Assembly: GCA_963752225.1 (NCBI GenBank)
Contig: CAVVXS010000007.1
Coordinates: forward strand, 682,001-746,000
Reading direction: 5' to 3'
Length of the DNA stretch: 64,000 nucleotides
Origin: JBBROS01 sp963752225
Lineage (GTDB): Bacteria > Pseudomonadota > Alphaproteobacteria > Acetobacterales > Acetobacteraceae
Below, piece after piece: positions 22,538-30,263 of the stretch. The position numbers were made by a program, and so were the translations under genes. Under the pieces are notes generated by a model. The model searched no databases and was not told where the DNA came from. It saw nothing but the letters and a program-made list of their open reading frames with translations. Positions within the stretch are counted from its first letter, which is position 1. Each line of letters opens with the position of its first letter.

Positions 22538-23506
22538 TCATTCGTCCCGCACGGGGCGCGACAACAGCGCGGCGATCGCCTCGGCCAAGGTGGTGCGGCC
22601 GGCCAGCAAGGCGGCGACCGCGGCGCAGACCGGCAGCTCGACGCCGGCCGCGCGGGCCAGCAGCGCCGGCGCAGTCGCGACCCCTTCCACCACGCCGCCG
22701 GCTTGGGCCACGGCGTCGGCGAGCGGTTTGCCGCGGCCGAGCGCCAGGCCGCAGCGGAAGTTGCGGCTCGATGGGCCGGTGCAGGTCAGCAGCAGGTCGC
22801 CGAGCCCGGACAGGCCGGCGACGGTTTCGGCACGGCCGCCGAGTGCTGCGACCAGCCGTCCGAGCTCGGCCAGGCCGCGGGTGATGAGGGCGGCGCGGGC
22901 ATTTTCGCCGAGCCCGGCGCCGATCACCGCGCCGGCGGCAATGGCGATCACGTTCTTGGCGGCGCCACCGAGCTGCGCCCCGACCGGGTCGTCGTTGCCA
23001 TACAGGCGGAACGACGGGCTGCCGAGCAAGGCGGCGAAACGGGCGCGCAAGGCCGGGTCGTCGGCCGCCACCACCGCGGCCGCCGGCAGGCCGGCGGCGA
23101 CCTCGTGGGCGAAGTTGGGCCCGGAAAGGAAGGCTGCGGCACGGCCCGGTCGCAGCTCGGCCACGATCTCGAGCGGCAGCAGCAGGCGGCCGGCCTCCAC
23201 GCCCTTTGCCGCCACAAGCAGCGGGCCGTCCGGCGCGAGCTGCGACACGATGGCGCGCAGGTGCTGCACGGGCGTGGCGAGGATGGTCGCGGCGGCCCCA
23301 AGCGGCGGCGCCGTCGTCAGCCGGATGGCGTCGGGCAGCGGATGGCCCGGCAGATGCGGGCTGACGCGGCCCGGCAGCGGCGACCGGCTCCAGAGAGTCA
23401 CGCGCCGGCCGGCACGGTGCGCCTGCAATGCCAACGCCGTGCCCCAGGCGCCGGCGCCGACGACGGCGACGTCACTCGGAGGCGACTCGCTTGCCGGGTC
23501 ACTCAT
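22538..23506 (-). CDS. gpsA: Glycerol-3-phosphate dehydrogenase [NAD(P)+]
   Basis: 322 residues. It reduces dihydroxyacetone phosphate to sn-glycerol-3-phosphate for phospholipid synthesis, in the cytoplasm. The N-terminal dinucleotide motif is VAVVGAGAWGTALALQAHRAG; the catalytic lysine lies in GAQLGGAAKNVIAIAAGAV near 182; GLSGLGDLLLTCTGPSSRNFRCGLALGRG near 240 is the substrate loop. It is slightly shorter than the usual 330 residues. Its start overlaps the rlmJ end by 8 bases. Confidence 0.96.
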   Translation of the reverse strand: MSDPASESPPSDVAVVGAGAWGTALALQAHRAGRRVTLWSRSPLPGRVSPHLPGHPLPDAIRLTTAPPLGAAATILATPVQHLRAIVSQLAPDGPLLVAAKGVEAGRLLLPLEIVAELRPGRAAAFLSGPNFAHEVAAGLPAAAVVAADDPALRARFAALLGSPSFRLYGNDDPVGAQLGGAAKNVIAIAAGAVIGAGLGENARAALITRGLAELGRLVAALGGRAETVAGLSGLGDLLLTCTGPSSRNFRCGLALGRGKPLADAVAQAGGVVEGVATAPALLARAAGVELPVCAAVAALLAGRTTLAEAIAALLSRPVRDE

Positions 23507-24308
23507 CGGCCAGGCGCAGCAAAGCCGTGCCGCGGCCGTCCTCGCCCAGCGCGTCGCACAGCGCGCCGAGGATGGGCGCCGTGTCGGCTTCGAAGCCGTA
23601 GGGCGGGTTGCGCACCATCAGCCCGCATCCGTTCAGCCGGGCGGGGTCGGTCGGTTCGCGCAGCCACAGCTCGGCGGCGACGATGTCGCGCAACCCCGTC
23701 TGGCGAAGTGCGGCGTGGAAGGCGCTGACCGGGCTTCGGTGCTTGATCGGATACCAGGCGACATACACCCCGTGGTCGAAGCGGGCCGCCCCGGTTTGCA
23801 GCGCGGCGACCACCCGGTCGAACTCGCCGGGCAACTCGAAGGGCGGGTCGATCAGCACCAGGCCACGGCGTTGCACGCTCGGCGGCAGCAAAGCGCCGAC
23901 CGCTTCGTAGCCATCGCGATGATGCACCGCGACCTGGCTGTCGCCGCGGAACAGACGGCGCAGCGCCGCGTGGTCGTCGGGGTGCAGCTCGCAGCAGGCG
24001 AGCGCGTCGCCGGCGCGCAGGCAGGCGCGGATGATCCGGGGCGAGCCGGGGTAAAGGCCCAGGCGCTCGGCCAAGGTGACGTATTCCGCCAACGCGGCGG
24101 GCGGCGGCAGCAGGCGGGCGAATCCGTCCCGCCATTCCCCGGTCCGCTCGGCCTCACCCAGAAGGTCGTACTCGCCGCGCCCGGCATGGGTATCCAGCAC
24201 GAAGAGCGGCGCCGGCTTGCGCGTCATGCGATTAAGGATCGCGAGCAGCAGCGCGTGCTTGGTGCAATCGGCGAAGTTGCCGGCGTGAAAGGCGTGGCGG
24301 TAGTTCAA
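23499..24308 (-). CDS. rlmJ: 23S rRNA (adenine-2030-N6)-methyltransferase
   Basis: 269 residues from TTG 24308, which gives the family's conserved opening (M)NYRHAFHAGNFADCTKHALLLAIL. SAM-site motif DTHAGRGEYDLLGE near 50 and the catalytic LIDPPFE motif (DPPF) near 165 are present, as in RlmJ, which methylates A2030 of 23S rRNA. An ORF extends to 24362 but its extra residues are not conserved. TTG is unusual but no ATG or GTG lies nearby. It overlaps gpsA by 8 bases. Confidence 0.92.
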   Translation of the reverse strand: MNYRHAFHAGNFADCTKHALLLAILNRMTRKPAPLFVLDTHAGRGEYDLLGEAERTGEWRDGFARLLPPPAALAEYVTLAERLGLYPGSPRIIRACLRAGDALACCELHPDDHAALRRLFRGDSQVAVHHRDGYEAVGALLPPSVQRRGLVLIDPPFELPGEFDRVVAALQTGAARFDHGVYVAWYPIKHRSPVSAFHAALRQTGLRDIVAAELWLREPTDPARLNGCGLMVRNPPYGFEADTAPILGALCDALGEDGRGTALLRLADE

Positions 24309-24666
24309 TCTGGCGTCCCGCTGCGGAGGGCGCAGTTGCCCCGATTTGCCGCCGCTTGTCACGCCGCGCGAACCCGCGCGCCCGGTCCGGCCGCCGCGGC
24401 ATGGCTCGAACGACGCGACCGTGCCGCCGGCGCGTCGTCACTCCGCCGCGCGAACGACCCCTTGCCTTGGAGTTCACGCCGTCCCCAGCCTGTCCCTCCT
24501 GATCCAAGCCGCCTCGACCATTCAGCTCATCGCCTCGATCTGACCCGGCTGCGACGCGACCAGGTGATGCGGCCTCTGTCGCGCGGCTACGAGGCGGCTT
24601 TGCAGGCGGCGGTGCTGGCGCGTTACGACCGCAGCGCCGCGGCGGCGCCGAGCGTGGTGACGACGC
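24309..24666. other. Intergenic region, 358 bases, no gene seen
   Basis: It lies between rlmJ (start at 24308, minus) and the end of tsaD (24667, minus). Short frames here (65-90 codons on both strands) are Arg/Pro-rich and lack ribosome sites. The sequence holds a small CGCGCG-AACC-CGCGCG hairpin at 24365-24380 and the word CCGCGCGAAC twice (24364 and 24448 regions), nothing I can interpret. The promoter of rlmJ-gpsA-murJ-trpS should lie in it. Confidence 0.5.
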
Positions 24667-25866
24667 TCAGGCCGCTGCCGTCGACGCCGGATTTGAGCGT
24701 ACCGGATCGGGGCGTGCCGGATCGGGGCGTGCTGGATCTGGGTCTCGTGGACCTGGCGATGGCTGGCTGACCCGCCCAGCGAGGTCCGCCAGCGGCCAGC
24801 GCGGGCGAGGCGGGGCGTCGAGCGGATCGTGCCAGCCGAGCCGAAGCCGCTCGATCGCCGCCCAGGCCACCATCACGGCGTTGTCGGTGCAAAGCCGCAG
24901 CGGCGGCGCCACCATCGGCAAGCCGGCCGCCGCGGCCGTGCCCGATAGCGCCGTGCGCACTGCGCCATTGGCCGCGACCCCGCCGGCCACCACCAGCATG
25001 CGGGCGGATGGCATCATCCGCAGCGCCTGCGCCGCGCGGTCCGCCAGCACCGCGGCAACCGCCGCCTGGAACCCGGCGGCAATGTTCGCGGCGTCCTGCC
25101 GCGGCAGCGCCCCGGCCGGGAAGGCGGCGACGCGGGTCGCGACGGCGGTCTTCAAGCCGGAAAAGCTGAAGTCGCAGCCGGGCCGGCCCAGCAGCGGGCG
25201 CGGGAACGGCTCGAGCGCCGGGTCGCCGTCGCGCGCCAGCCGTTCGAGCGCGGGTCCGCCGGGCCAGCCGAGGCCAAGCAGCTTTCCCACTTTGTCGAAC
25301 GCCTCGCCGACGGCGTCGTCGATGGTGCCGCCAAGCCGCCGGTACTCGCCGACGCCCTCGACCGCGAGGCATTGGCAATGCCCCCCCGACAGCAGCAAAA
25401 GCAGATAAGGGAACGCCGCCCCATGCTCGACCAAGCCCGGCAGGCGCGCGGTCAGCGCGTGCGCCTCGAGGTGGTTGACCGCGACGAACGGCACGCCGAG
25501 GGACAGCGCCATGCCCTTGGCGAACCCGGCGCCGACGATCAGCCCGCCGATCAGCCCGGGGCCGCTGCTGGCGCCGACCCCGGCGAGGCCGCCCGGCGCG
25601 ACACCGGCCCGGGCCAGCACGTCGCGCACCATGCCGGGCAGGTGGGCCAGGTGGGCGCGCGCGGCGATCTCCGGCACGACGCCACCGAACGGAGCGTGGT
25701 CGGCGCCCTGGCTCAGCACCGCCTCGGCCAGGATCGACCCGTCCGGCGCCAAGACGGCGGCCGCGGTTTCGTCGCAGGACGACTCGATTCCCAAGACGGG
25801 GCCCAAGACGGGGCCCCAGACCGGCCTCGTCGCGGGGCCGAACGGCGTGTCGGTGGTCGGCTGCAT
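24667..25866 (-). CDS. tsaD: tRNA N6-adenosine threonylcarbamoyltransferase
   Basis: 399 residues from ATG 25866. It transfers the threonylcarbamoyl group to A37 of ANN-decoding tRNAs, with TsaB/TsaE. Iron ligands are in AVNHLEAHALTARL (HLEAH near 130); other blocks are LGIESSCDETAAAV, SSGPGLIGGLIVG, LLSGGHCQCLAV and CTDNAVMVAWAA. The N terminus has a Val/Leu/Gly/Pro repeat (GPVLGPVLG) and an ATG at 25902 is an alternative. The last about 45 residues are an extra Pro/Asp/Arg tail coded by a 15-base tandem repeat (24667-24770). It diverges from hemC at 25907. Confidence 0.94.
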   Translation of the reverse strand: MQPTTDTPFGPATRPVWGPVLGPVLGIESSCDETAAAVLAPDGSILAEAVLSQGADHAPFGGVVPEIAARAHLAHLPGMVRDVLARAGVAPGGLAGVGASSGPGLIGGLIVGAGFAKGMALSLGVPFVAVNHLEAHALTARLPGLVEHGAAFPYLLLLLSGGHCQCLAVEGVGEYRRLGGTIDDAVGEAFDKVGKLLGLGWPGGPALERLARDGDPALEPFPRPLLGRPGCDFSFSGLKTAVATRVAAFPAGALPRQDAANIAAGFQAAVAAVLADRAAQALRMMPSARMLVVAGGVAANGAVRTALSGTAAAAGLPMVAPPLRLCTDNAVMVAWAAIERLRLGWHDPLDAPPRPRWPLADLAGRVSQPSPGPRDPDPARPDPARPDPVRSNPASTAAA

Positions 25867-25906
25867 TGCTCTTTTCCTCGGCGTCGCGATCTCATAGGAC
25901 ACCGCG

Positions 25907-26929
25907 ATGCCCGACGCCCATCCCTTTCCCAGCCCGCCCGTGGTGCATCACGGCCGCCGCTTGCCGTTGCGGGTGGGAACGCGCGGGTCGCCGCTGGCGC
26001 GCACTCAAACGCGCGGCTTCCTGGATTTGCTGACCCGGTTCTGTCCGGTGCTGGCGCTCGGCGTGCAGGGGCAGCCAGTCTTCGAGGAGCACGTCATCCG
26101 CACCACCGGCGACGCGGTGCAGGACCGCTCGCTGGCAGAGATCGGCGGCAAGGGCCTGTTCAGCAAGGAGATCCACGAGGCGCTGCTCGACCGCCGGATC
26201 GACTTCGCGGTGCACAGCCTGAAGGACCTCGAGACCGAGTTGCCGCCCGGCATCGTGCTCGCCTGCACGCTGAAGCGCGAGGACGCCCGCGACGTGCTGA
26301 TCCTGGGGCCCGGCTGCACGCCGGCGCGTGAGGACGATCCCTGGAGCATGCTGCCGGCCGGTGCCGTGATCGGCACCAACTCGCTTCGGCGGACGGCGCA
26401 GCTGCTGCATGCGCGGCCGGACCTGCGCACGGTGCTGCTGCGCGGCAATGTGCAGCCGCGGATCGACAAGGTGCGGCGCGGCGACTGCACCGCGAGCCTG
26501 CTCGCCCTGGCGGGGATCCGCCGGCTTGGCCTGCGCGACGTGCCGATGGCGGTGCTCGACGCCGATCTGATGGTGCCGTCCGCCGGGCAAGGCATTGTCG
26601 GCATCACGGTGCGCGAAGCCGACGCGCCGCTGCACGGCCTGCTGGCCGGGATCGAGGACCCGGAAGCGCGGGCGGTGTCGACCGCCGAGCGGGCGCTGCT
26701 GGCCGCACTGGACGGCAACTGCCGCACGCCGATCGGCGGCCATGCGCGGCTGCTGCCCGCCGCCGCAGGAGGATTGCCGGAGCTGCAGCTGACCGGGCTC
26801 GTGGCGCGGCCGGACGGGACGTTCCTGCTGAAGCGGAGCGTCCAGGGCGCGGCGACGGATGCGGCCCGCCTGGGCGCCGAACTCGGCGCCGGCCTGCGCG
26901 CCGACTGCCCGCGCGATGTTCTCGGGTAA
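25907..26929 (+). CDS. hemC: Hydroxymethylbilane synthase, housekeeping copy
   Basis: 340 residues, the paralog of the gene at 1961-3001. All functional residues are in place: HSLKD, TNSLRRTAQ, LRGNVQPRIDK and the cofactor cysteine in ALDGNCRTPIG (about Cys272). It heads hemC-hemD-Mic60-like-hemY, the usual alphaproteobacterial heme block, so it probably supplies heme. It diverges from tsaD, as in many relatives. ATG 25907 gives an N terminus MPDAHPFPSPPVVHHGRRLPLRVGTR; the conserved part begins at LRVGTRGSPLAR. Compared with copy 1 it has a longer loop near PAAAGGLPELQ. Confidence 0.96.
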   Translation: MPDAHPFPSPPVVHHGRRLPLRVGTRGSPLARTQTRGFLDLLTRFCPVLALGVQGQPVFEEHVIRTTGDAVQDRSLAEIGGKGLFSKEIHEALLDRRIDFAVHSLKDLETELPPGIVLACTLKREDARDVLILGPGCTPAREDDPWSMLPAGAVIGTNSLRRTAQLLHARPDLRTVLLRGNVQPRIDKVRRGDCTASLLALAGIRRLGLRDVPMAVLDADLMVPSAGQGIVGITVREADAPLHGLLAGIEDPEARAVSTAERALLAALDGNCRTPIGGHARLLPAAAGGLPELQLTGLVARPDGTFLLKRSVQGAATDAARLGAELGAGLRADCPRDVLG

Positions 26930-26959
26930 GTCCGGAGCGGGCACCTCCGTACACCTGCC

Positions 26960-27670
26960 GTGACAGGCGCCGGCGCCCGTCGCGAGGTCTTGATCACCCG
27001 GCCGGCGGCGGAAGCCGGTGCAACCGCCGATCGAGTGGAGGCGCTCGGCTGGCGACCGGTAGTGGCACCGTTCCTGCGGGTTACGACGCTCGAGCTAAGA
27101 TGGGACGGCGCCGTCGACGGTCGCTTGGACGGCATCGTCGTTACCAGCGGCAATGCGTTACCGGCGATCGCCGGCCTGCGTAGCGTCCCGCTGCTGGCGG
27201 TGGGCGATGCGACGGCGGCCCGCGCGAAGGCAAGCGGGTTCGAACGGGTGGCCAGTGCCGGGGGGGCGGCGGCCCAGCTTGTCGCCGCGGCCCCGCAACA
27301 TTTCGCTCAATCTTCAACTCTGCTATTGGCGACCGCAGACGGGGAGGGGATTGAGATGGCGGCAACGCTGCAAGCGGCGGGGTTCGTCGTTCGCCGACGC
27401 CTGGCGTATTCGGTCACCGAGCCCCAGGAATTCCCAACCGAAGCCGCGGATGCGTTGGCGCGCGGACGCTTGCACGCGGCGCTGTTCCTGTCCGCGCGCA
27501 CGGCGCGCAGCTTCGCCCGGCTGCTGCCGGCGGCCCTTCGCCCGGCGCTCGCCGAGGTGGATGCGTGCGCGATCGGACGGCCCGCCGCCGACGTGCTCAC
27601 CCCCTTGCCCTGGCGGCGGGTCCGTGTGTCTTTATTGCCGACCTTGGACCAGGTGCTGGCGCTGCTATGA
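26960..27670 (+). CDS. hemD: Uroporphyrinogen-III synthase
   Basis: 236 residues from a GTG at 26960. HemD closes hydroxymethylbilane to uroporphyrinogen III with inversion of ring D. The family is poorly conserved, but EVLITRPAAEAGATADRVEALGWRPVVAPFL at the start, GIVVTSGNAL, LLAVGDATAARAKASGFERV and the C-terminal ALFLSARTARSFARLL / ACAIGRPAADVLTPLPWRRV follow its two-domain pattern. The position, 30 bases after hemC and overlapping the Mic60-like gene by ATGA, confirms it. Confidence 0.87.
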   Translation: MTGAGARREVLITRPAAEAGATADRVEALGWRPVVAPFLRVTTLELRWDGAVDGRLDGIVVTSGNALPAIAGLRSVPLLAVGDATAARAKASGFERVASAGGAAAQLVAAAPQHFAQSSTLLLATADGEGIEMAATLQAAGFVVRRRLAYSVTEPQEFPTEAADALARGRLHAALFLSARTARSFARLLPAALRPALAEVDACAIGRPAADVLTPLPWRRVRVSLLPTLDQVLALL

Positions 27671-28905
27671 CCGACGATACCTCCCCGAACTCCGTTCCCC
27701 CCACTGCCGCGTCGGGCGCGATCCCGGCCGAGCGGGCGCGCATCGAGCCGTCGCCGCCGTCCAAGCGGCTGGACGCATTGCCGGTGCTGTATCTGGTGGG
27801 GTTCGTCATCCTGGCCGCCTCCCTGATCTACCTGTGGAAGCACCCGGTGCTGCCGCGCGGCGCGGCACTCGAGGTGGCGCGGATGGACACGCTGCGCGAG
27901 CAGATCAACGCCATCCAGGGACGCGTGGACCAACTCGAAACCCGGCCCGCGCCGGCGGTTCCGGACGTCGCGCCGCTGGCCGCCCGCGTTGCCGAGCTGG
28001 AGCATCGCCCGGTGCCGGCCATGCCGGAGATCCAGTCGATCGAGACGCGGTTGGCGGCGCTCGAATCGCGTCCGCCGCCGATCACCGACCTGCGCCCGAT
28101 CGAGACCCGGCTGGGCGCACTGGAAGGCAAGCCGACCGTCGACCTCAAGCCGCTCGAAGCCCGGCTCGGCGCCCTGGAAGGCAAGCCGCCGGTGGACCTG
28201 ACCCCGCTCGAGGCACGGTTGTCGGCTTTGGAAGCCAAGCCGCCGGTCGATCTGGGCCCGTTGCAATCGCAGATCGAGGCCGCAGCGCGCAAATCCGCCG
28301 ACGACGCCAGCGCGCTCGGCAAGCGGCTCGACACGGCCGAGGCGCAGCAGAACAAGCGGCTCGACGCCGCCGAGGCGCAGCAGAAGCAGACGGCGTCCAG
28401 CCTCTCCGAAACAGCCAGCAAGCTCGCTTCGGTTGCGCAGAAGGCCCAGCTTGCCGGGCGGCTGCAATCGGCCAGCGCCGCGCTGGAAGCCGGTCAGCGG
28501 CTGGGTGAGATCCCGGGTGCGCCGCCGGCGCTGGCGCGGTTCGCGCATGACGCGCCGCCGACCGAGGCCGGGCTGCGGCTGTCGTTCGACCAGGCCGCCG
28601 ACAACGCCCATCGCGTCAGCCAGCCGGCCATCACCGACAACCAGCCGCTGCTGAACCGGATGTGGACCAAGGCCCAGCAATCGGTGACGGTGCGCCAGGG
28701 TGACCGCGTGCTGGTGGGCGACCCGATCGCCGGCGTGCTGGCCCAGGCAAGGCAGTCGCTGGACGCGGGCGACTTGGTCGGCGCGGTGAAGGCGCTCGAC
28801 GGCTTGGCCGGTCCGGCCAAGGAAGCAATGAGCGACTGGGTCGCCCAGGCCCGGTCCCTGATCGAGGCGCGCGCCGCCATTGGCGAGCTGGCGGGCCGCG
28901 GCTGA
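27667..28905 (+). CDS. Mitofilin/Mic60-like membrane protein
   Basis: 412 residues. A Pro-rich N terminus, one membrane helix (about 38-57, LPVLYLVGFVILAASLIYLW), a long coiled coil with periodic repeats of the type LEARLGALEGKPPVDL (about 80-205), a second helical part (ADDASALGKRLDTAEAQQ) and a C-terminal mitofilin-like domain (VTVRQGDRVLVGDPIAGVLAQARQSLDAGDLVGAVKALDGLAGPAKEAMSDW). Alphaproteobacterial Mic60 relatives, coded next to hemY, shape intracytoplasmic membranes, which fits a phototroph. ATG 27667 overlaps hemD and its stop overlaps hemY by TGATG, so it is co-translated. An earlier start at 27565 lies inside hemD. Confidence 0.75.
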   Translation: MTDDTSPNSVPPTAASGAIPAERARIEPSPPSKRLDALPVLYLVGFVILAASLIYLWKHPVLPRGAALEVARMDTLREQINAIQGRVDQLETRPAPAVPDVAPLAARVAELEHRPVPAMPEIQSIETRLAALESRPPPITDLRPIETRLGALEGKPTVDLKPLEARLGALEGKPPVDLTPLEARLSALEAKPPVDLGPLQSQIEAAARKSADDASALGKRLDTAEAQQNKRLDAAEAQQKQTASSLSETASKLASVAQKAQLAGRLQSASAALEAGQRLGEIPGAPPALARFAHDAPPTEAGLRLSFDQAADNAHRVSQPAITDNQPLLNRMWTKAQQSVTVRQGDRVLVGDPIAGVLAQARQSLDAGDLVGAVKALDGLAGPAKEAMSDWVAQARSLIEARAAIGELAGRG

Positions 28906-30221
28906 TGCTTCGCGTCATTGGCTTCACCATCGTCGCCGGTCTGTGCATCTGGTTCGCCTGGTGGGTGGCCGGCCTGCCAGGCGTCGTGTCGGCCAACATC
29001 GCCGGGACCACGATCGAGACCTCGTCGCCGGTCGCACTCACCCTGCTGGGGCTGCTGTTCCTGGCGATCTACATCGTCATCCGGCTGCTCGCCGGGGTGT
29101 GGCGAGCGCCACGGGTCATGCGGCAGCGGCGGCGCGAGCGGAACCGCAGCCGCGGCGACGTCGCGGTGTCGCGGGCGCTGGTGGCGCTGGCGGCCAGCGA
29201 CGGCGGCGCCGCGCGGCGCGAAGCCGAGCGCAGCCGCAAGCTGCTGGGGGATACCCCGCTCACGTTGTTGCTGGCGGCCAATGCCGGGCGGCAGGCCGGG
29301 CGCGAGGACGAGGCCACCGAAGCGTTCAAGCTGCTGGCCAAGCGGTCCGACGGCAAGCTGCTGGGCCTGCGCGGCTTGCTGCGGCAGGCGGTGGCGCGGC
29401 AGGATTGGGCCGAAGCGACCCGGCTCGCGCAGCAGGCCGAGGCCGCCCATCCCGGCGCTGCCTGGCTGACGGAGGAACGGCGCCAGCTCGCGCTGCAGAC
29501 CGGGCAATACCGCGAGGCGCTGCGGCTGATGGGCCCGGCCAGCCGCCGCAACACGGCCGACCCCGGCGCCCGTGCCGCGCTGGGCGTAGCGGCGGCCGAG
29601 GAGGAAACTGATCCCAACGCCGCGCTGCGTCAGGCCAAGCAGGCGTTCGAAGCGGATCCGTCGCTGGCGCCTGCCGCCGTGGCCTACGCCAAGCGTTTGC
29701 GCGAAGGCGGCCGGGAGCGCTCCGCGCTCGACGTGCTGCGCCGGGCCTGGTCGATGCAGCCGCAACCCGACGTCGCGGACACCTTTCTCGCGCCGTTCAG
29801 CGACGCCCCGTCGCGCTACAAGGCCGCGAGCGGGCTGGCGTCCGCCAATCCCGGCCACCCCGACAGCGCGCTGCTGCTGGCCCGGACCGCGCTCGACGCC
29901 GGATTGGTGGCCGATGCGCGCCGGCATGCCGAGACCGCGCGCAAGGCGGGCCTGAACGATCGCCGGCTGTGGCTGCTGATGGCTGACCTCGCCGAGCACG
30001 ACGGCGGCGGCGAGGCGTCGCAGGAGGCGCTGCGCCACATCCCGACCGCGTCACCCGGCCCGTCCTGGCGCTGCCTGCAATGCGGGACGTTGCACGGCGA
30101 CTGGCACCCGGTGTGCGACGCCTGCAAGACGCCCGGCAAGATCCGGTGGCGGACGGCCGAAGCGGTCACTCAACCGGCGCCTCGGCGCATGGTCACGCCG
30201 GCGATCGAAGGCCTAGGCTGA
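28905..30221 (+). CDS. hemY: HemY-like TPR membrane protein
   Basis: 438 residues. Two N-terminal membrane helices (IGFTIVAGLCIWFAWWVAG; VALTLLGLLFLAIYIVIRLLAG) are followed by tetratricopeptide-like helices (DVAVSRALVALAASDG, KLLGDTPLTLLLAANAGRQ, LALQTGQYREALRLMGPA, and so on) and a C-terminal zinc-ribbon-like motif CLQCGTLHGDWHPVCDACK with four cysteines. This is the proteobacterial HemY of the heme locus, not the Gram-positive protoporphyrinogen oxidase; its role in heme synthesis is unresolved. Start TGATG overlaps the previous gene. A large hairpin follows at 30226-30254. Confidence 0.88.
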   Translation: MLRVIGFTIVAGLCIWFAWWVAGLPGVVSANIAGTTIETSSPVALTLLGLLFLAIYIVIRLLAGVWRAPRVMRQRRRERNRSRGDVAVSRALVALAASDGGAARREAERSRKLLGDTPLTLLLAANAGRQAGREDEATEAFKLLAKRSDGKLLGLRGLLRQAVARQDWAEATRLAQQAEAAHPGAAWLTEERRQLALQTGQYREALRLMGPASRRNTADPGARAALGVAAAEEETDPNAALRQAKQAFEADPSLAPAAVAYAKRLREGGRERSALDVLRRAWSMQPQPDVADTFLAPFSDAPSRYKAASGLASANPGHPDSALLLARTALDAGLVADARRHAETARKAGLNDRRLWLLMADLAEHDGGGEASQEALRHIPTASPGPSWRCLQCGTLHGDWHPVCDACKTPGKIRWRTAEAVTQPAPRRMVTPAIEGLG

Positions 30222-30225
30222 CGAC

Positions 30226-30254
30226 GCGGCCCGGGCCAGACCGGCCCGGGCCGC
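30226..30254. terminator. Bidirectional terminator hairpin
   Basis: GCGGCCCGGGCC (30226-30237), loop AGACC, GGCCCGGGCCGC (30243-30254): a perfect 12-bp stem with a 5-base loop. It fills the 42-base gap between the stops of hemY (30221, plus) and the hopene cyclase gene (30264, minus), so it would end transcription from both sides. No T run follows, which is common in high-GC genomes. Confidence 0.75.
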
Positions 30255-30263
30255 CCCGCCTCG

